Notes: a model not told the origin generated them from the sequence alone. A DNA stretch of 64,000 nt from Burkholderiaceae bacterium (GCA_004322135.1 SCSG01000020.1:62001-126000), one strand, 5' to 3'. Counted from the first letter of the stretch, positions 26,800 through 37,064 are shown. Numbers and translations: made by a program.

Positions 26800-27996
26800 T
26801 TAGTCAGGTACGCCGGGGTCCTTGACGTCGTGGAAGGTCTTGAACTCGACGTTCCAGTATTGACCGTTGATCTTTTCAGCACGGCGAAGATAGACGTTCT
26901 GAATGATGTCGCGGGTTTGCGGATCGATGCTGATCGGGCCGCGCGGGCTTTCCCAGTGCATGCCTTTCATGGCGGCCAGAAGCTGATCGCCTGTGGCGGT
27001 TGGGCCGGCTTTCTTCAGGGCAGCATAGATCAGGTGCATGCCGTCATAGCCACCGACGGACATGAAGTTGGGGCGGTATTTGTTGCCGTCGAATTTCTCG
27101 AACGCCGCCACGTAGGCCTTGTTTTCGGGAGAGTCATGTGCAGCAGAGTAGTGGTGTGACGTGACTATGCCGGCGACTTCGTCGCCCATGTGGGGCAACA
27201 GGTCGTCGTCCAGGACATCGCCGTCACCAATAAGCCGGATGCCTGCCTTGGCCAGGCCCTTGTCCTTGAATTGCTTCATGAGTTCGGAGCCGGGACCCGA
27301 CGGTACGAATACAAACATGGCGTCAGGCTTGGCATCCTTTACGCGTTGCAGGTAAGGCGCGAAGTCGGGGTTTTGCAGTGGGACGCGGATGCTTTCCAGA
27401 ATTTTGCCGCCATTCTTGGTAAATTCGTGGACGAAAACTTTTTCAGCGTCGTGGCCCGGAGCGTAGTCGGTGACGAAGGTGATGACCGTTTTGATCTTGG
27501 CTGTTTTGGCCGCCCAGTCGGCCAGAGGCGCCGTGACCTGGGGCAGCGTCAGGGACGTGCGCACGATGTATGGCGACTTTTTCACGATGGACGAGGTGGC
27601 TGCCGACATGACGATCATGGGTACCTTGGCCTGCGTGGCAACGGGTGCCGCGGCAAAGGCCAGGGGGGTCAGGCCGAAGCCAGCCAGGACATTGACTTTG
27701 TCCTGAACGACCATTTCCTGTGCGATGCGCTTGGTGTTTTCGGGTTGCAGGCCGCCATCGTCCCGCAGAATGACCTGAACCTTGCGACCGTCGACTGTAT
27801 CGCCATTTTGCTTCGTGAAGAGTTCGACGGCGGTATTGATTTGCTTGCCCGTAGAGGCGAAGGGCCCCGTCATGGGAAGGATGAGCCCGATTTTGAATGG
27901 TGTCTTGTCTGTCGAGGCTGCTGGCGCCGCCGCCCACGAGGTTGAGGCTGTTGCCAGGCAGGCTGCCGCCAGGGCCGTCTTGATGATGCGCTTCAT
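26800..27996 (-). CDS. LivK-type ABC transporter substrate-binding protein, copy 2
   Basis: 398-residue periplasmic receptor with signal MKRIIKTALAAACLATASTSW and mature start PFKIGLILPMTGPFASTGKQI. It aligns with copy 1 end to end with equal length; the two differ mainly in the first 60 residues, the KLTDNKMRPN/KFDGNKYRPN loop and a two-residue C-terminal tail. A strong ribosome site (AAGGAGACAG) precedes the ATG at 27996. A recent tandem duplication with some divergence explains the pair; ligand preferences may differ. No transporter membrane genes are present in this window for either. Confidence 0.9.
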   Translation of the reverse strand: MKRIIKTALAAACLATASTSWAAAPAASTDKTPFKIGLILPMTGPFASTGKQINTAVELFTKQNGDTVDGRKVQVILRDDGGLQPENTKRIAQEMVVQDKVNVLAGFGLTPLAFAAAPVATQAKVPMIVMSAATSSIVKKSPYIVRTSLTLPQVTAPLADWAAKTAKIKTVITFVTDYAPGHDAEKVFVHEFTKNGGKILESIRVPLQNPDFAPYLQRVKDAKPDAMFVFVPSGPGSELMKQFKDKGLAKAGIRLIGDGDVLDDDLLPHMGDEVAGIVTSHHYSAAHDSPENKAYVAAFEKFDGNKYRPNFMSVGGYDGMHLIYAALKKAGPTATGDQLLAAMKGMHWESPRGPISIDPQTRDIIQNVYLRRAEKINGQYWNVEFKTFHDVKDPGVPD

Positions 27997-28064
27997 TCTG
28001 TCTCCTTCAAAGGATATATGGGTTACTTAAGTGAAATGCCCCGGCACGTGTCCCCAGTACAGCA

Positions 28065-28092
28065 AATTCGGCCAAACGAATTTGGCCGGATT
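28065..28092. promoter_or_regulatory. Long hairpin in the divergent receptor/ggt spacer
   Basis: AATTCGGCCAAA pairs with TTTGGCCGGATT across a CGAA loop, a 12-base stem with one G-T pair. It lies 69 bases upstream of receptor copy 2 and about 135 bases upstream of ggt. T-rich sequence follows on the plus strand, but no plus-strand gene precedes it, so an operator or leader element is more likely than a terminator. Confidence 0.45.
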
Positions 28093-28226
28093 CTTGTTAT
28101 TTGGTGTTATTTGATGGTTGTAAGATGATTGGGCGAAAAGCAAAAGAGAAAGTGTAAACGTAAACGGAGTACCAATACAGTGTGCACTGAAAATGCCTTT
28201 GTGACAAGATTTTGCTGTTGGGGAAA

Positions 28227-30071
28227 ATGCTAGGAGAGTCGAAATTGATACAGGCGTATAGGGGTCAATCGCCAGAGGCAGGCCGATCAAGTCGCCTGGT
28301 GCGGCTTGCAAGATATGCGTGCCTGGCCGGGCTGCTGATGGCGGTGATTCCACTGGTGCTTGCCGCGCCATTGCCCGGGGTTGCGGCCGTGAATCCCGTC
28401 CCGGACGAGCACCTGAATCCTGAAGGGGGCAGCGGGTATACCGCCAAGGAGGCGGTGCACGCCAAGCATTTCATGCTGGCTACCGCCAACCCTCTTGCCA
28501 CTGAGGCGGGCTATGAAATTTTGCGCCGTGGCGGTAGTGCCGTGGACGCCATCATTGCCGCACAGATGGTGTTGAACCTTGTGGAGCCGCAGTCGTCGGG
28601 CATAGGTGGCGGTGCCTTTCTTGTTTATTACGACAAGCGCCACAAGGTCCTGACGACTTTCGATGGCCGCGAAACGGCTCCTGCTGCGGCCACGCCACAG
28701 CGGTTCATGAAGGACGGCAAGCTCTTGCCATTTCGGGCGTCGGTCAATAGCGGTCTTTCAGTGGGGGTTCCGGGCGTATTGCGGGCCCTGGAAATGGCAC
28801 ATCGCGAATACGGCAAGTTGCCCTGGGCCGACCTGTTCAAGCCCGCGATCAAGCTGGCTGAAGACGGCTTCCATGTGTCACCGCGCCTGCACACCATGAT
28901 CTCGAAAAGTAATGGGCTGTCCAGCCAGAAGGCCGCTTCGGCTTATTTTCTGGATGCCTCGGGCCGGCCGTGGCCTGTTGGGCATTTGCTGAAAAACCCT
29001 GCTCTGGCCCAGGTGTTCCGTGAGATTGCGCGGCATGGCGCCGATGCGTTCTACACAGGAGACATTGCGCGCGATATCGTGGCGGCTGTGCATGGCCATT
29101 CGACACCGGGCGACATGACCCTGGCGGATCTGGCCAATTATCGAGCGCGGCAGCGCGAGCCCCTGTGCGGCCGCTATCATGTGTATCGCATTTGTGGCAT
29201 GGGGCCGCCCAGTTCGGGCACGTTGGGCGTACTGGAACTTTTGGGTGTGCTGGAATATGTGCCGATGTCCAAATTTACGCCAGAAGGCCTGAAGGCCGTC
29301 CATTATTTTTCCGAGGCTGGCAGTCTTGCCTATGCGGATCGTGATTACTACGCGGCTGATCCGGATTTCATCAAGATGCCGACCCAGGCTTTGATCAGCC
29401 CGGCCTACCTGAAGTCAAGGTTTTCGTTGATCAATCCCGACCACGCCATGGGCGTGGCCGCGCCCGGAGATCCGGTCGGCAAGCTGGCCCTGCTGGGTCG
29501 CGACAATGCGCCGGAAATTCCGTCCACCAGCCATCTCGTGGCGGTGGACGCCTCGGGCGACGTGGTGTCCATGACGACAACCATTGAATCGGAATTCGGC
29601 AGCAAGCTGTTCGTCAGAGGTTTCATGCTTAACAATCAGCTTACGGATTTTTCTCGCGATCCTGTTGATAAAGAAGGCAAACTCGTTGCCAACCGGGTTC
29701 AGCCTAATAAGCGCCCGCGCAGCACGATGGCGCCCATCATCGTTTTTCGCGACAATAAACCCTACATGGCCCTGGGTTCGCCCGGAGGAAGCGCCATCAT
29801 CAACTTTGTCGCCAAGACGCTGGTAGGTGTGCTGGATTGGAAGCTGGATGTGCAGCAGGCAATTGCCCTGCCGAATTTCGGCAGTCGCAACCGTGGGGTC
29901 GAGCTTGAGGCGGGAACGCCACTGGTGAATCTGGTCAAGCCGCTCGAAGCCATGGGGCACCGGGTCAGGGTGCAGGAATTTCCCAGCGGCGTGCAGGCAA
30001 TCGTCATCGATTCGTCGGGCCTGACCGGGGGGGCGGACCCGCGGCGTGAAGGGTTGGCCAAGGGGGATTAG
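28227..30071 (+). CDS. ggt: Gamma-glutamyltransferase (gamma-glutamyl transpeptidase)
   Basis: About 614-residue periplasmic N-terminal-nucleophile enzyme that removes the gamma-glutamyl group from glutathione and related compounds. The large subunit has ATANPLATEAGYEILRRGGSAVDAIIAAQ and SSGIGGGAFLVYYD; autocleavage occurs before the Thr of PSTSH (about residue 434), and the small subunit has TTTIESEFGSKLF, MLNNQLTDFS, RPRSTMAPIIV and LGSPGGSAIINFV. A hydrophobic segment at about residues 30-50 is the signal. The start is uncertain: ATG 28227 is used, but TTG 28245 has a better ribosome site (AGGAG). The glutamate permease genes follow. Confidence 0.93.
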   Translation: MLGESKLIQAYRGQSPEAGRSSRLVRLARYACLAGLLMAVIPLVLAAPLPGVAAVNPVPDEHLNPEGGSGYTAKEAVHAKHFMLATANPLATEAGYEILRRGGSAVDAIIAAQMVLNLVEPQSSGIGGGAFLVYYDKRHKVLTTFDGRETAPAAATPQRFMKDGKLLPFRASVNSGLSVGVPGVLRALEMAHREYGKLPWADLFKPAIKLAEDGFHVSPRLHTMISKSNGLSSQKAASAYFLDASGRPWPVGHLLKNPALAQVFREIARHGADAFYTGDIARDIVAAVHGHSTPGDMTLADLANYRARQREPLCGRYHVYRICGMGPPSSGTLGVLELLGVLEYVPMSKFTPEGLKAVHYFSEAGSLAYADRDYYAADPDFIKMPTQALISPAYLKSRFSLINPDHAMGVAAPGDPVGKLALLGRDNAPEIPSTSHLVAVDASGDVVSMTTTIESEFGSKLFVRGFMLNNQLTDFSRDPVDKEGKLVANRVQPNKRPRSTMAPIIVFRDNKPYMALGSPGGSAIINFVAKTLVGVLDWKLDVQQAIALPNFGSRNRGVELEAGTPLVNLVKPLEAMGHRVRVQEFPSGVQAIVIDSSGLTGGADPRREGLAKGD

Positions 30072-30142
30072 CGTGCGGCGTCGGGCGGGGCCTGGCGCAT
30101 TCTTTTAACCAACTGCCCACTTTATCGCGAGCTTGTCCTGGC

Positions 30143-30883
30143 ATGAATTACAACTGGAACTGGTCGGTTTTCTGGGACGTGGGGCCTGACGGCGTACACA
30201 CCTATTTTTCGACGTTGATACAGGGCCTGTATTGGACTGTCGGCACTTCCTTGCTGGCGTGGTGCTTGGCGCTGCTGGTCGGCCTGATCGTGGGGGTGCT
30301 CAGTACCATTGGGCGCGGGTGGGTCGCCAGGCTGTGCGCCGGCTATGTCGAGCTCTTTCGCAATGTGCCACTGCTGGTGCAGATGTTTCTTTGGTATTTC
30401 GTTGCTCCCGAAGTGCTGCCTTTTGGGTGGGGAGCGGCGATCAAGGCCATGGATCCGATGTGGGGCGCATTCTGGACTGCCGTGGTTTGCCTTGGCCTGT
30501 TCACATCGTCACGTATTGCCGTGCAGATTGGCGCGGGCATTCGTTCGCTGCCCGCCGGTCAGCCCATGGCGGGCACGGCGCTGGGCCTGACCCGGGCGCA
30601 AGTCTACCGTTACGTTCTGCTGCCGCAGACGGTGCGCGTCATTATGCCGCCCTTGACGTCCGAAGCGCTCAACCTCATCAAGAATTCGTCGATTGCATTC
30701 ACGATAGGGCTGATGGAGATTACCGGCGCGGCGCGCTCCATGCAGGAATTCACCTTCCAGATATTCGAATCATTTGCCGCCGCCACGGTTCTGTACCTTG
30801 TGGTCAATGCGGTGGTGGTCGTGCTGATGCGTTACGTTGAAAAGCGGCTGCGCGTTCCCGGCTTCATGGGCCAGACAAGGTAG
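30143..30883 (+). CDS. gltJ: Glutamate/aspartate ABC transporter permease GltJ
   Basis: 246-residue inner-membrane permease of the polar amino acid family, with five predicted helices. It opens NYNWNWSVFWDVGPDG, typical of GltJ, has LFRNVPLLVQMFLWYFVAPEVLPFG, and the ATPase-contact loop SLPAGQPMAGTALGLTRAQVYRYVLLPQ. It starts 71 bases after ggt and is followed by gltK after 6 bases. The glutamate released by Ggt in the periplasm would be a natural substrate. No receptor gene (gltI) precedes it, which is unusual. Confidence 0.93.
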   Translation: MNYNWNWSVFWDVGPDGVHTYFSTLIQGLYWTVGTSLLAWCLALLVGLIVGVLSTIGRGWVARLCAGYVELFRNVPLLVQMFLWYFVAPEVLPFGWGAAIKAMDPMWGAFWTAVVCLGLFTSSRIAVQIGAGIRSLPAGQPMAGTALGLTRAQVYRYVLLPQTVRVIMPPLTSEALNLIKNSSIAFTIGLMEITGAARSMQEFTFQIFESFAAATVLYLVVNAVVVVLMRYVEKRLRVPGFMGQTR

Positions 30884-30889
30884 GGGCAC

Positions 30890-31582
30890 ATGATGCACGG
30901 GTTCGATTTTGAAATTATTCTGCGCACGGCGCCCTATCTGTTCAAGGTGGGGCTGGTGTTCACGCTGAAGCTTACGGTGTTGTCCACGGTGGGCGCGGTG
31001 ATACTTGGTACGCTGCTTGCCATGATGCGCCTGTCGTCCAGCCGGCTTGTTTCAGTGGTGGCGGGCGGCTATGTGAATTTGCTGCGGGCCTTGCCGCTTA
31101 TTCTGATCATCTTCTGGTTCTATTTCCTGGTGCCATATATTGTCGGGTGGCTGACCCATGCGGGGCGGCCCATTGCGGTGGGTGGCTTTACCTCGGCGCT
31201 GATTACCTTCACGCTTTTCGAGGCGGCCTATTTTTGCGAAATCATGCGTGCCGGGATTCAGGCGATTCCTCGGGGGCAGGTCGATGCGGGTTATGCGCTG
31301 GGTCTGAACTATTGGCGTGTCATGCGTTACGTCGTTCTGCCTCAGGCCTTTCGCAAGATGACTCCCATTCTGCTGACGCAGATGATTGTCCTGTTTCAGG
31401 ACACGTCGCTGGTCTATGTGTTGTCGCTTACCGATTTTCTGGGTGCGGCCAATAATGTGGCGCAGCGTGACGGACGCCTGGTCGAGATGTTCGTCTTTGC
31501 GGCAGTGGTCTATTTTCTTATATCGTATGCGGCGTCCCGCACAGTCCGGATGCTGGAACGCCGCATGGCTATTGTTCAATAA
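30890..31582 (+). CDS. gltK: Glutamate/aspartate ABC transporter permease GltK
   Basis: 230-residue inner-membrane permease partner of GltJ. VNLLRALPLILIIFWFYFLVPY is the family's first conserved block, and EIMRAGIQAIPRGQVDAGYALGLNYWRVMRYVVLPQAFRKM is the ATPase-contact loop. QDTSLVYVLSLTDFLGAANN follows. It is spaced 6 bases from gltJ and 20 from gltL. Together they form the heterodimeric channel. Confidence 0.93.
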   Translation: MMHGFDFEIILRTAPYLFKVGLVFTLKLTVLSTVGAVILGTLLAMMRLSSSRLVSVVAGGYVNLLRALPLILIIFWFYFLVPYIVGWLTHAGRPIAVGGFTSALITFTLFEAAYFCEIMRAGIQAIPRGQVDAGYALGLNYWRVMRYVVLPQAFRKMTPILLTQMIVLFQDTSLVYVLSLTDFLGAANNVAQRDGRLVEMFVFAAVVYFLISYAASRTVRMLERRMAIVQ

Positions 31583-31602
31583 CGCGTTAAAGGCAGCCGC
31601 TG

Positions 31603-32337
<735 letters not shown>

Positions 32338-32561
32338 CGTCCCGCCCCGGTCTGGACCCCGCCGTTGTGGCCTGTGTCATGAATACTTTCAAAGTTTAGT
32401 CCACTGAACGCGAAAATCGATAAAATGATCGTGGACCGCAGTCTGGGTGATGGTTACATTCGGATTTCGGAAGGGCTCGGTTCGAGCCCCAGTTCCAACT
32501 ACAACAGCAGGCCCGGCGCATTCAGCTACGCACGAAGAGCCTATCACGGAGACCAAGCCTC
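32338..32561. other. Spacer with hairpin upstream of pckG
   Basis: 224 bases between gltL and pckG. GGGCTCG-gtt-CGAGCCC (32473-32489) is a perfect seven-base stem with a three-base loop about 73 bases before the pckG start, without a T-run. The region probably holds the pckG promoter and leader. No ORF is supported. Confidence 0.5.
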
Positions 32562-34406
32562 ATGAACGCAGCAAGCGGTTCCACGCCCACCCAACAGTTG
32601 AATGCCCCCGAATGGGTGAAGCACGAGGGAATGAAGAAATGGGTGGCCAAGATAGCAGCGCTGACTCAACCCGATCGCATCGAGTGGTGCGACGGTTCTC
32701 AGGAAGAATACGACAGGCTGTGCGAGCAAATGGTGCAGGCCGGCACGTTGCGCAGGCTTAATCCGGCCAAGCGCCCCAATTCGTACCTGGCGTGGTCCGC
32801 GCCCAGTGATGTGGCTCGCGTCGAAGGGCGCACGTTCATCTGTTCGGAAAAAGAAGAAGACGCAGGCCCCACCAATAACTGGCTTGCGCCAGATGAAATG
32901 CGCCGGATCCTGGATGGTCTGTTTGCCGGGTGCATGCGCGGCCGAACAATGTACGTCATTGCGTTTTCCATGGGTCCGCTGGGTTCGCCCATTGCACACA
33001 TAGGCGTTGAGATTTCGGATTCGCCATACGTCGTGGCCAATATGCGGATCATGACGCGAATGGGGCGCAAGGTGTATGACGTGCTGGGTAAAGATGGCAC
33101 GTTTGTGCCCTGCGTGCACTCGGTTGGCAAGCCTTTGTCGCCGGGCGAAGCCGACGTGCCTTGGCCCTGCAGCGACACCAAGTATATTGTTCACTATCCC
33201 GAAAGCCGCGAGATCTGGTCGTTTGGTTCGGGCTATGGCGGCAATGCGCTGCTGGGCAAGAAGTGTCTGGCGCTGCGCATTGCGTCGAACATGGGCCGGG
33301 ATCAGGGGTGGATGGCCGAACATATGCTGGTGCTGGGAGTCACGTCGCCACGCGGCAAGAAGATGCATGTGGCGGCAGCCTTCCCGTCCGCTTGCGGCAA
33401 GACGAATTTCGCCATGCTGATCCCCCCCGCCTCACTGCCTGGCTGGAAGGTTACAACCATCGGCGACGATATTGCGTGGATCAAGCCGGGCAGCGACGGC
33501 CGCCTGTATGCCATCAACCCCGAGGCGGGGTATTTCGGCGTAGCGCCGGGTACCAATGAAAAAACCAATTACAACTGCATGGCGTCGCTGCGCGAGAACG
33601 TGATATTTACCAACGTGGCGCTTACCGACGACGGCGATGTCTGGTGGGAGGGCATGGGCCCGGCGCCGGCACATTGCATTGATTGGCAGGGCAACGACTG
33701 GACTCCGGAGTCGGGCCGCAAGGCTGCGCACCCCAATGCGCGTTTTACCGTGGCGGCGGTGCAGAACCCCGCCATTGATCCCGAATGGGACAATCCGGCG
33801 GGTGTGCCCCTTGATGCCTTTATCTTTGGCGGGCGTCGTTCCGACACCGTGCCATTGGTCACCGAGGCCCGCAATTGGGTCGAGGGCGTGTACATGGCGG
33901 CCACGCTGGGTTCTGAAACCACCGCGGCGGCGGTCGGCGCGCAAGGTGTTGTACGGCGCGACCCCTTTGCCATGCTGCCGTTTTGTGGCTACAACATGGG
34001 CTCGTATTTTGCTCATTGGCTCAAGCTGGGCAAGTTGTTGCAGGAAAAGAAGGCGCCGGTGCCCAGCATCTTTTGCGTCAACTGGTTCCAGACCGATGAA
34101 AACGGCAAGTTCATCTGGCCCGGTTTTGGCGAGAACATGCGTATTCTGAAGTGGATGCTCGAACGCATTGAAGGTTCGGCCCAGGGTACGGAGAATCTGT
34201 TCGGCGTCTCGCCGCGCTATCAGGACATTACCTGGGATGGGCTGGACTTTGGCCTGGACAAGTTCGCGCACGTCACGTCCATTGATCCTGCCGCGTGGCG
34301 CAAGGAACTCGGCCTGCATGCCGAGCTGTTCGATAAGCTCAAGGGTCGCCTGCCAACTGAATTGTCCAGGTTGCAGGCCAACCTCGTGGCGCGCCTGGGA
34401 GAGTAA
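32562..34406 (+). CDS. pckG: Phosphoenolpyruvate carboxykinase (GTP)
   Basis: 614-residue GTP-dependent PEPCK, converting oxaloacetate to PEP for gluconeogenesis. The substrate loop is [12 protein letters not shown], the metal/R-loop region is [12 protein letters not shown], the P-loop is [13 protein letters not shown] with the reactive Cys, and further marks are [10 protein letters not shown] and [12 protein letters not shown]. The length is standard. The GTP rather than ATP form is the usual one in Alcaligenaceae. It is monocistronic or runs into the transporter 42 bases later. Confidence 0.97.
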   Translation: MNAASGSTPTQQLNAPEWVKHEGMKKWVAKIAALTQPDRIEWCDGSQEEYDRLCEQMVQAGTLRRLNPAKRPNSYLAWSAPSDVARVEGRTFICSEKEEDAGPTNNWLAPDEMRRILDGLFAGCMRGRTMYVIAFSMGPLGSPIAHIGVEISDSPYVVANMRIMTRMGRKVYDVLGKDGTFVPCVHSVGKPLSPGEADVPWPCSDTKYIVHYPESREIWSFGSGYGGNALLGKKCLALRIASNMGRDQGWMAEHMLVLGVTSPRGKKMHVAAAFPSACGKTNFAMLIPPASLPGWKVTTIGDDIAWIKPGSDGRLYAINPEAGYFGVAPGTNEKTNYNCMASLRENVIFTNVALTDDGDVWWEGMGPAPAHCIDWQGNDWTPESGRKAAHPNARFTVAAVQNPAIDPEWDNPAGVPLDAFIFGGRRSDTVPLVTEARNWVEGVYMAATLGSETTAAAVGAQGVVRRDPFAMLPFCGYNMGSYFAHWLKLGKLLQEKKAPVPSIFCVNWFQTDENGKFIWPGFGENMRILKWMLERIEGSAQGTENLFGVSPRYQDITWDGLDFGLDKFAHVTSIDPAAWRKELGLHAELFDKLKGRLPTELSRLQANLVARLGE

Positions 34407-34448
34407 ACGCTGGCGGCCGTAGCGGTTTTCCGTTGCGGCCACCAAATC

Positions 34449-35444
34449 ATGTCGCAACTTCGCCTGCTTTTCGATCGTTTCACCCTTACTTTGATTGCCG
34501 TCGTCGCGGCGGCAACGTTGATCCCTGCACATGGGGTGGGCACGGTGGTGTTCGACTGGCTTACCGACCTGGCCATTGCCCTGCTGTTCTTTTTGCATGG
34601 GGCCAAGCTGTCGCGTACGGCCATCGTTGCCGGGGCCATGCATTGGCGTCTGCATATTCTGGTGTTTACGTGCACGTTTGTGTTGTTTCCCATTGCCGGC
34701 TGGGTGTCGCAGCCGCTTTTGCTGCCGATGCTTGGTGCGCCGTTATACGTGGGTATGCTGTATTTGTGTGCCTTGCCGGGGACGGTTCAGTCGGCGATTG
34801 CCTTTACGTCCATCGCACGTGGCAATATTCCTGCTGCCGTGTGCAGCGCATCGGCATCAAGCATTATTGGCATTGTGGTGACACCGTTGCTTGTGGGCTG
34901 GATGATAGGTGCAACGGGCGCCTCGGCATCGACTCTGGACGCCATCCTGCACATCAGCGTGCAACTGCTGTTGCCGTTTGTCGCCGGCCACTTGCTGCGG
35001 CCGTGGGTCGGGGCGTGGCTCGATCGTAACCATGGCTGGCTCAGTGCCGTTGACCAGGGTTCCATTCTGCTTGTTGTCTATACCGCGTTCAGCGCATCGG
35101 TCATTGGCGGGCTGTGGAAGATGGTTCCGCCCACGGCACTCGTGCTGCTGGCAGTGGTGTGCTGCGTGTTGCTGGCGGTGGCGCTAATCACCACCACTTA
35201 CCTGGCGCGTCGGTTCGGATTCAGCAAGGAAGACGAGATCACCATTGTTTTTTGCGGGTCGAAAAAAAGCCTGGCAACCGGCGTGCCCATGGCGCAGGTG
35301 CTCTTTGCGGGCAGCGCCGTGGGCCCGGCGCTGCTGCCACTTATGGTGTTTCATCAGATTCAGCTAATGGTGTGCGCCGTGTTGGCGCAGCGTTATGACC
35401 GGCGCAAGGGTGCGCTTTCCGGCGTATCGCAGCCAGCTGCCTGA
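34449..35444 (+). CDS. Bile acid:sodium symporter (BASS) family protein, YfeH-like
   Basis: 331-residue membrane protein with about ten helices. The YfeH-like branch (DUF4137/BASS) is shown by AIALLFFLHGAKLSR, CALPGTVQSAIAFTSIARGNIPAAVCSASASSIIGIVVTPLL and FCGSKKSLATGVPMAQVLF. It presumably moves an organic anion with sodium, but the substrate is unknown. The 42-base spacer from pckG holds an imperfect inverted repeat (GGCCG..CGG/CCG..CGGCC). Its 3' end overlaps the convergent ProQ-like gene by 52 bases. Confidence 0.88.
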   Translation: MSQLRLLFDRFTLTLIAVVAAATLIPAHGVGTVVFDWLTDLAIALLFFLHGAKLSRTAIVAGAMHWRLHILVFTCTFVLFPIAGWVSQPLLLPMLGAPLYVGMLYLCALPGTVQSAIAFTSIARGNIPAAVCSASASSIIGIVVTPLLVGWMIGATGASASTLDAILHISVQLLLPFVAGHLLRPWVGAWLDRNHGWLSAVDQGSILLVVYTAFSASVIGGLWKMVPPTALVLLAVVCCVLLAVALITTTYLARRFGFSKEDEITIVFCGSKKSLATGVPMAQVLFAGSAVGPALLPLMVFHQIQLMVCAVLAQRYDRRKGALSGVSQPAA

Positions 35445-36028
35445 TCGGATTGCGCCGCACCGGATTCGTCGGGTGCGGCCTGGGCGGGCGCTGATGCCTG
35501 GCCGGGCTGTGCCGCCTGCGCGTCGCTTGGCTCTTGCGCCGTGGCGGCCTTGCGGGCTTTGGCGGCACTGGCGCGCTGGCGCGACGCCAGCATTTTCGCG
35601 AACTTGGCTTCAGCCTCGGTAACGGTACCGGCAGGTTCGCCCGCCAGGTCAAGGCGCGGCGCATCCTGCACCATGCAGGCCCAGTAGCGGCTTCCGCGGC
35701 ACCAGGTCTTGACCGCCTCGGTAATGGCTTCGGGGCTTAGCTTAAGAGCCTCTGACTGCAGATGCAGTTCTTTGTGGATACCGAGCTTCAGCGGCACCTT
35801 TGGGGCGGGCTTTTTGGGAAATGTTTTTGGAAACAGCCTTTGCAGCCGGGAGATGGTAATGACGACCGGATCAACCGGCTCTGTGTTTTTTGGGCCTTTT
35901 TTACTTACAGGCGGTTGCCGCTTGCCTTTGTTCTCCTGGCTTTCGCGTTTTTCCTGCTCTTCGCGTTGTTGCTGCCTGGCTCTTGCTGTTAGCTCGCGCT
36001 TGAGTGCGGCAAGTTGTTCAAATCCCAT
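35393..36028 (-). CDS. ProQ/FinO-domain RNA-binding protein
   Basis: 211-residue RNA chaperone candidate. It begins MGFEQLAALKRELTARARQQQ (a charged helix), then a Lys-rich linker, and the FinO fold from about residue 55 to 135: ISRLQRLFPKTFPKKP, PLKLGIHKEL, and AVKTWCRGSRYWACMVQDAPRLDLAGEPAG. An Ala/Gln-rich disordered tail follows. ProQ proteins bind structured sRNAs and mRNA 3' ends. The start at 36028 is chosen because the upstream extension is not family-like. Its last 52 bases are antisense to the transporter gene. Confidence 0.9.
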   Translation of the reverse strand: MGFEQLAALKRELTARARQQQREEQEKRESQENKGKRQPPVSKKGPKNTEPVDPVVITISRLQRLFPKTFPKKPAPKVPLKLGIHKELHLQSEALKLSPEAITEAVKTWCRGSRYWACMVQDAPRLDLAGEPAGTVTEAEAKFAKMLASRQRASAAKARKAATAQEPSDAQAAQPGQASAPAQAAPDESGAAQSDQAAGCDTPESAPLRRS

Positions 36029-36177
36029 CGCGTCGGTGTTCCAGAGTTGACTATGGCGTGATTGTAGCAATCCGGCGGGGTGTTGGCCGGGCCTTGTCCC
36101 ATGAGTTTTGCAAAAAGTTCCTGACGCGTCCTGGTGCCGGACTTGGCCAAGCCACGATTTGTGGCCGGTGACGGCCA

Positions 36178-36447
36178 ATGCCCCTTGATCGGTTCATTAA
36201 CTCGCTACCCGGCTTCAAGTACCTTAGCAAGCCCGAGTGGCATGGCGAACCTGGCTATCTTCATTACAAGGCCAATTATCAGTTGCTGGTGGATAGCAGG
36301 GCCGACTTCAACCGTATGGCGTACGTGCATGCCAACTCGGGCGTGTACAACATGACCCCCGCCGATCATTCCGGGCAGGACGAGTCGGCTCGTGTGATGG
36401 TCTCGATCCAGCATGGGAACTGGGTGCTTGAACCGCTGGGGAAATAA
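36178..36447 (+). CDS. Hypothetical protein
   Basis: 89-residue protein (MPLDRFINSLPGFKYL...), probably cytoplasmic, with no signal or membrane segment. It has a mixed, aromatic-rich composition and no motif I recognise. Codon third positions look normal for this genome, and it is divergent from the ProQ-like gene (149 bases between starts). It is plausibly real but has no assignable role. Confidence 0.55.
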   Translation: MPLDRFINSLPGFKYLSKPEWHGEPGYLHYKANYQLLVDSRADFNRMAYVHANSGVYNMTPADHSGQDESARVMVSIQHGNWVLEPLGK

Positions 36448-36474
36448 TCCGTGCCCGGTATGGGTGGCATCCTT

Positions 36475-36927
36475 CTATAGCATGGACTTCGCTGTAGAAA
36501 GGACGGTGTCGCAGATTTGCTTGGTGGCTGCGGCGCCCAGGCCACTTCGATCCAGATTGATGTCTGAGCCGCTGTCGCTGTGCAGGATGCCTTTCAGGCC
36601 GTCGGTGTAGCTGCTGTTTGTCTTGGGCGATTTGTCCGGGAGCTTGCCCATCAGCGAGCTTTCGACGGATGACGTGCTGCCGCCTCCCAGATATTTTTTC
36701 TTGATGCAGAACTGCAGCACACCCGCGATATTGTTGATGTTGGTTGTGCCGCCAGTGGGGCCTTGCAGCAGGTTGCCGACATTGCCAAGGCCGCCACCGC
36801 CACTGGCGCCTTTGAGCAGGTCGCCGCTGAGCTGGGCGTGCGCCCCAAGCGGCGACAGCGCGGCAAGTGGCAGCAGCAGGAGTAGTGCCAGGCGGCAGAG
36901 CGATGCAGTTCGGTGGATGTGGATCAT
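36475..36927 (-). CDS. DUF2501 (YjjA-like) exported protein
   Basis: 150-residue protein with a clear Sec signal (CRLALLLLLPLAALSPLGAHAQ). The mature part has a Gly/Ser/Asn-rich start (LLKGASGGGGLGNVGNLLQG), then NINNIAGVLQFCIKKKYL and GLGAAATKQICDTVL, holding the two conserved cysteines of the E. coli YjjA family. The function is unknown; proteins of this family are small and periplasmic or outer-membrane linked. Convergent with the hypothetical gene at 36178, 27 bases apart. Confidence 0.82.
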   Translation of the reverse strand: MIHIHRTASLCRLALLLLLPLAALSPLGAHAQLSGDLLKGASGGGGLGNVGNLLQGPTGGTTNINNIAGVLQFCIKKKYLGGGSTSSVESSLMGKLPDKSPKTNSSYTDGLKGILHSDSGSDINLDRSGLGAAATKQICDTVLSTAKSML

Positions 36928-37064
36928 GGTCGGTACCTTTTCGTCTTGTGACGCCAGAAACTACTGTAGTCCACTTCAGGCCGAAAGGTTATCGGCTTTT
37001 TGGCCCGGTCGCGTTCAACGCGGCGCGTTCCCCTCCACCGCAAGGCTGTCGTGCGATTGGCTTA

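Noticed and set aside
32473-32489. tRNA T-arm-like text (GGGCTCGGTTCGAGCCCC)
   Set aside because: Only a T-arm-like hairpin is present; no acceptor, D or anticodon arms could be found around it.
33432-34655. 407-codon minus-strand ORF over pckG
   Set aside because: Antisense to a complete PEP carboxykinase with all motifs; no protein-like features of its own.
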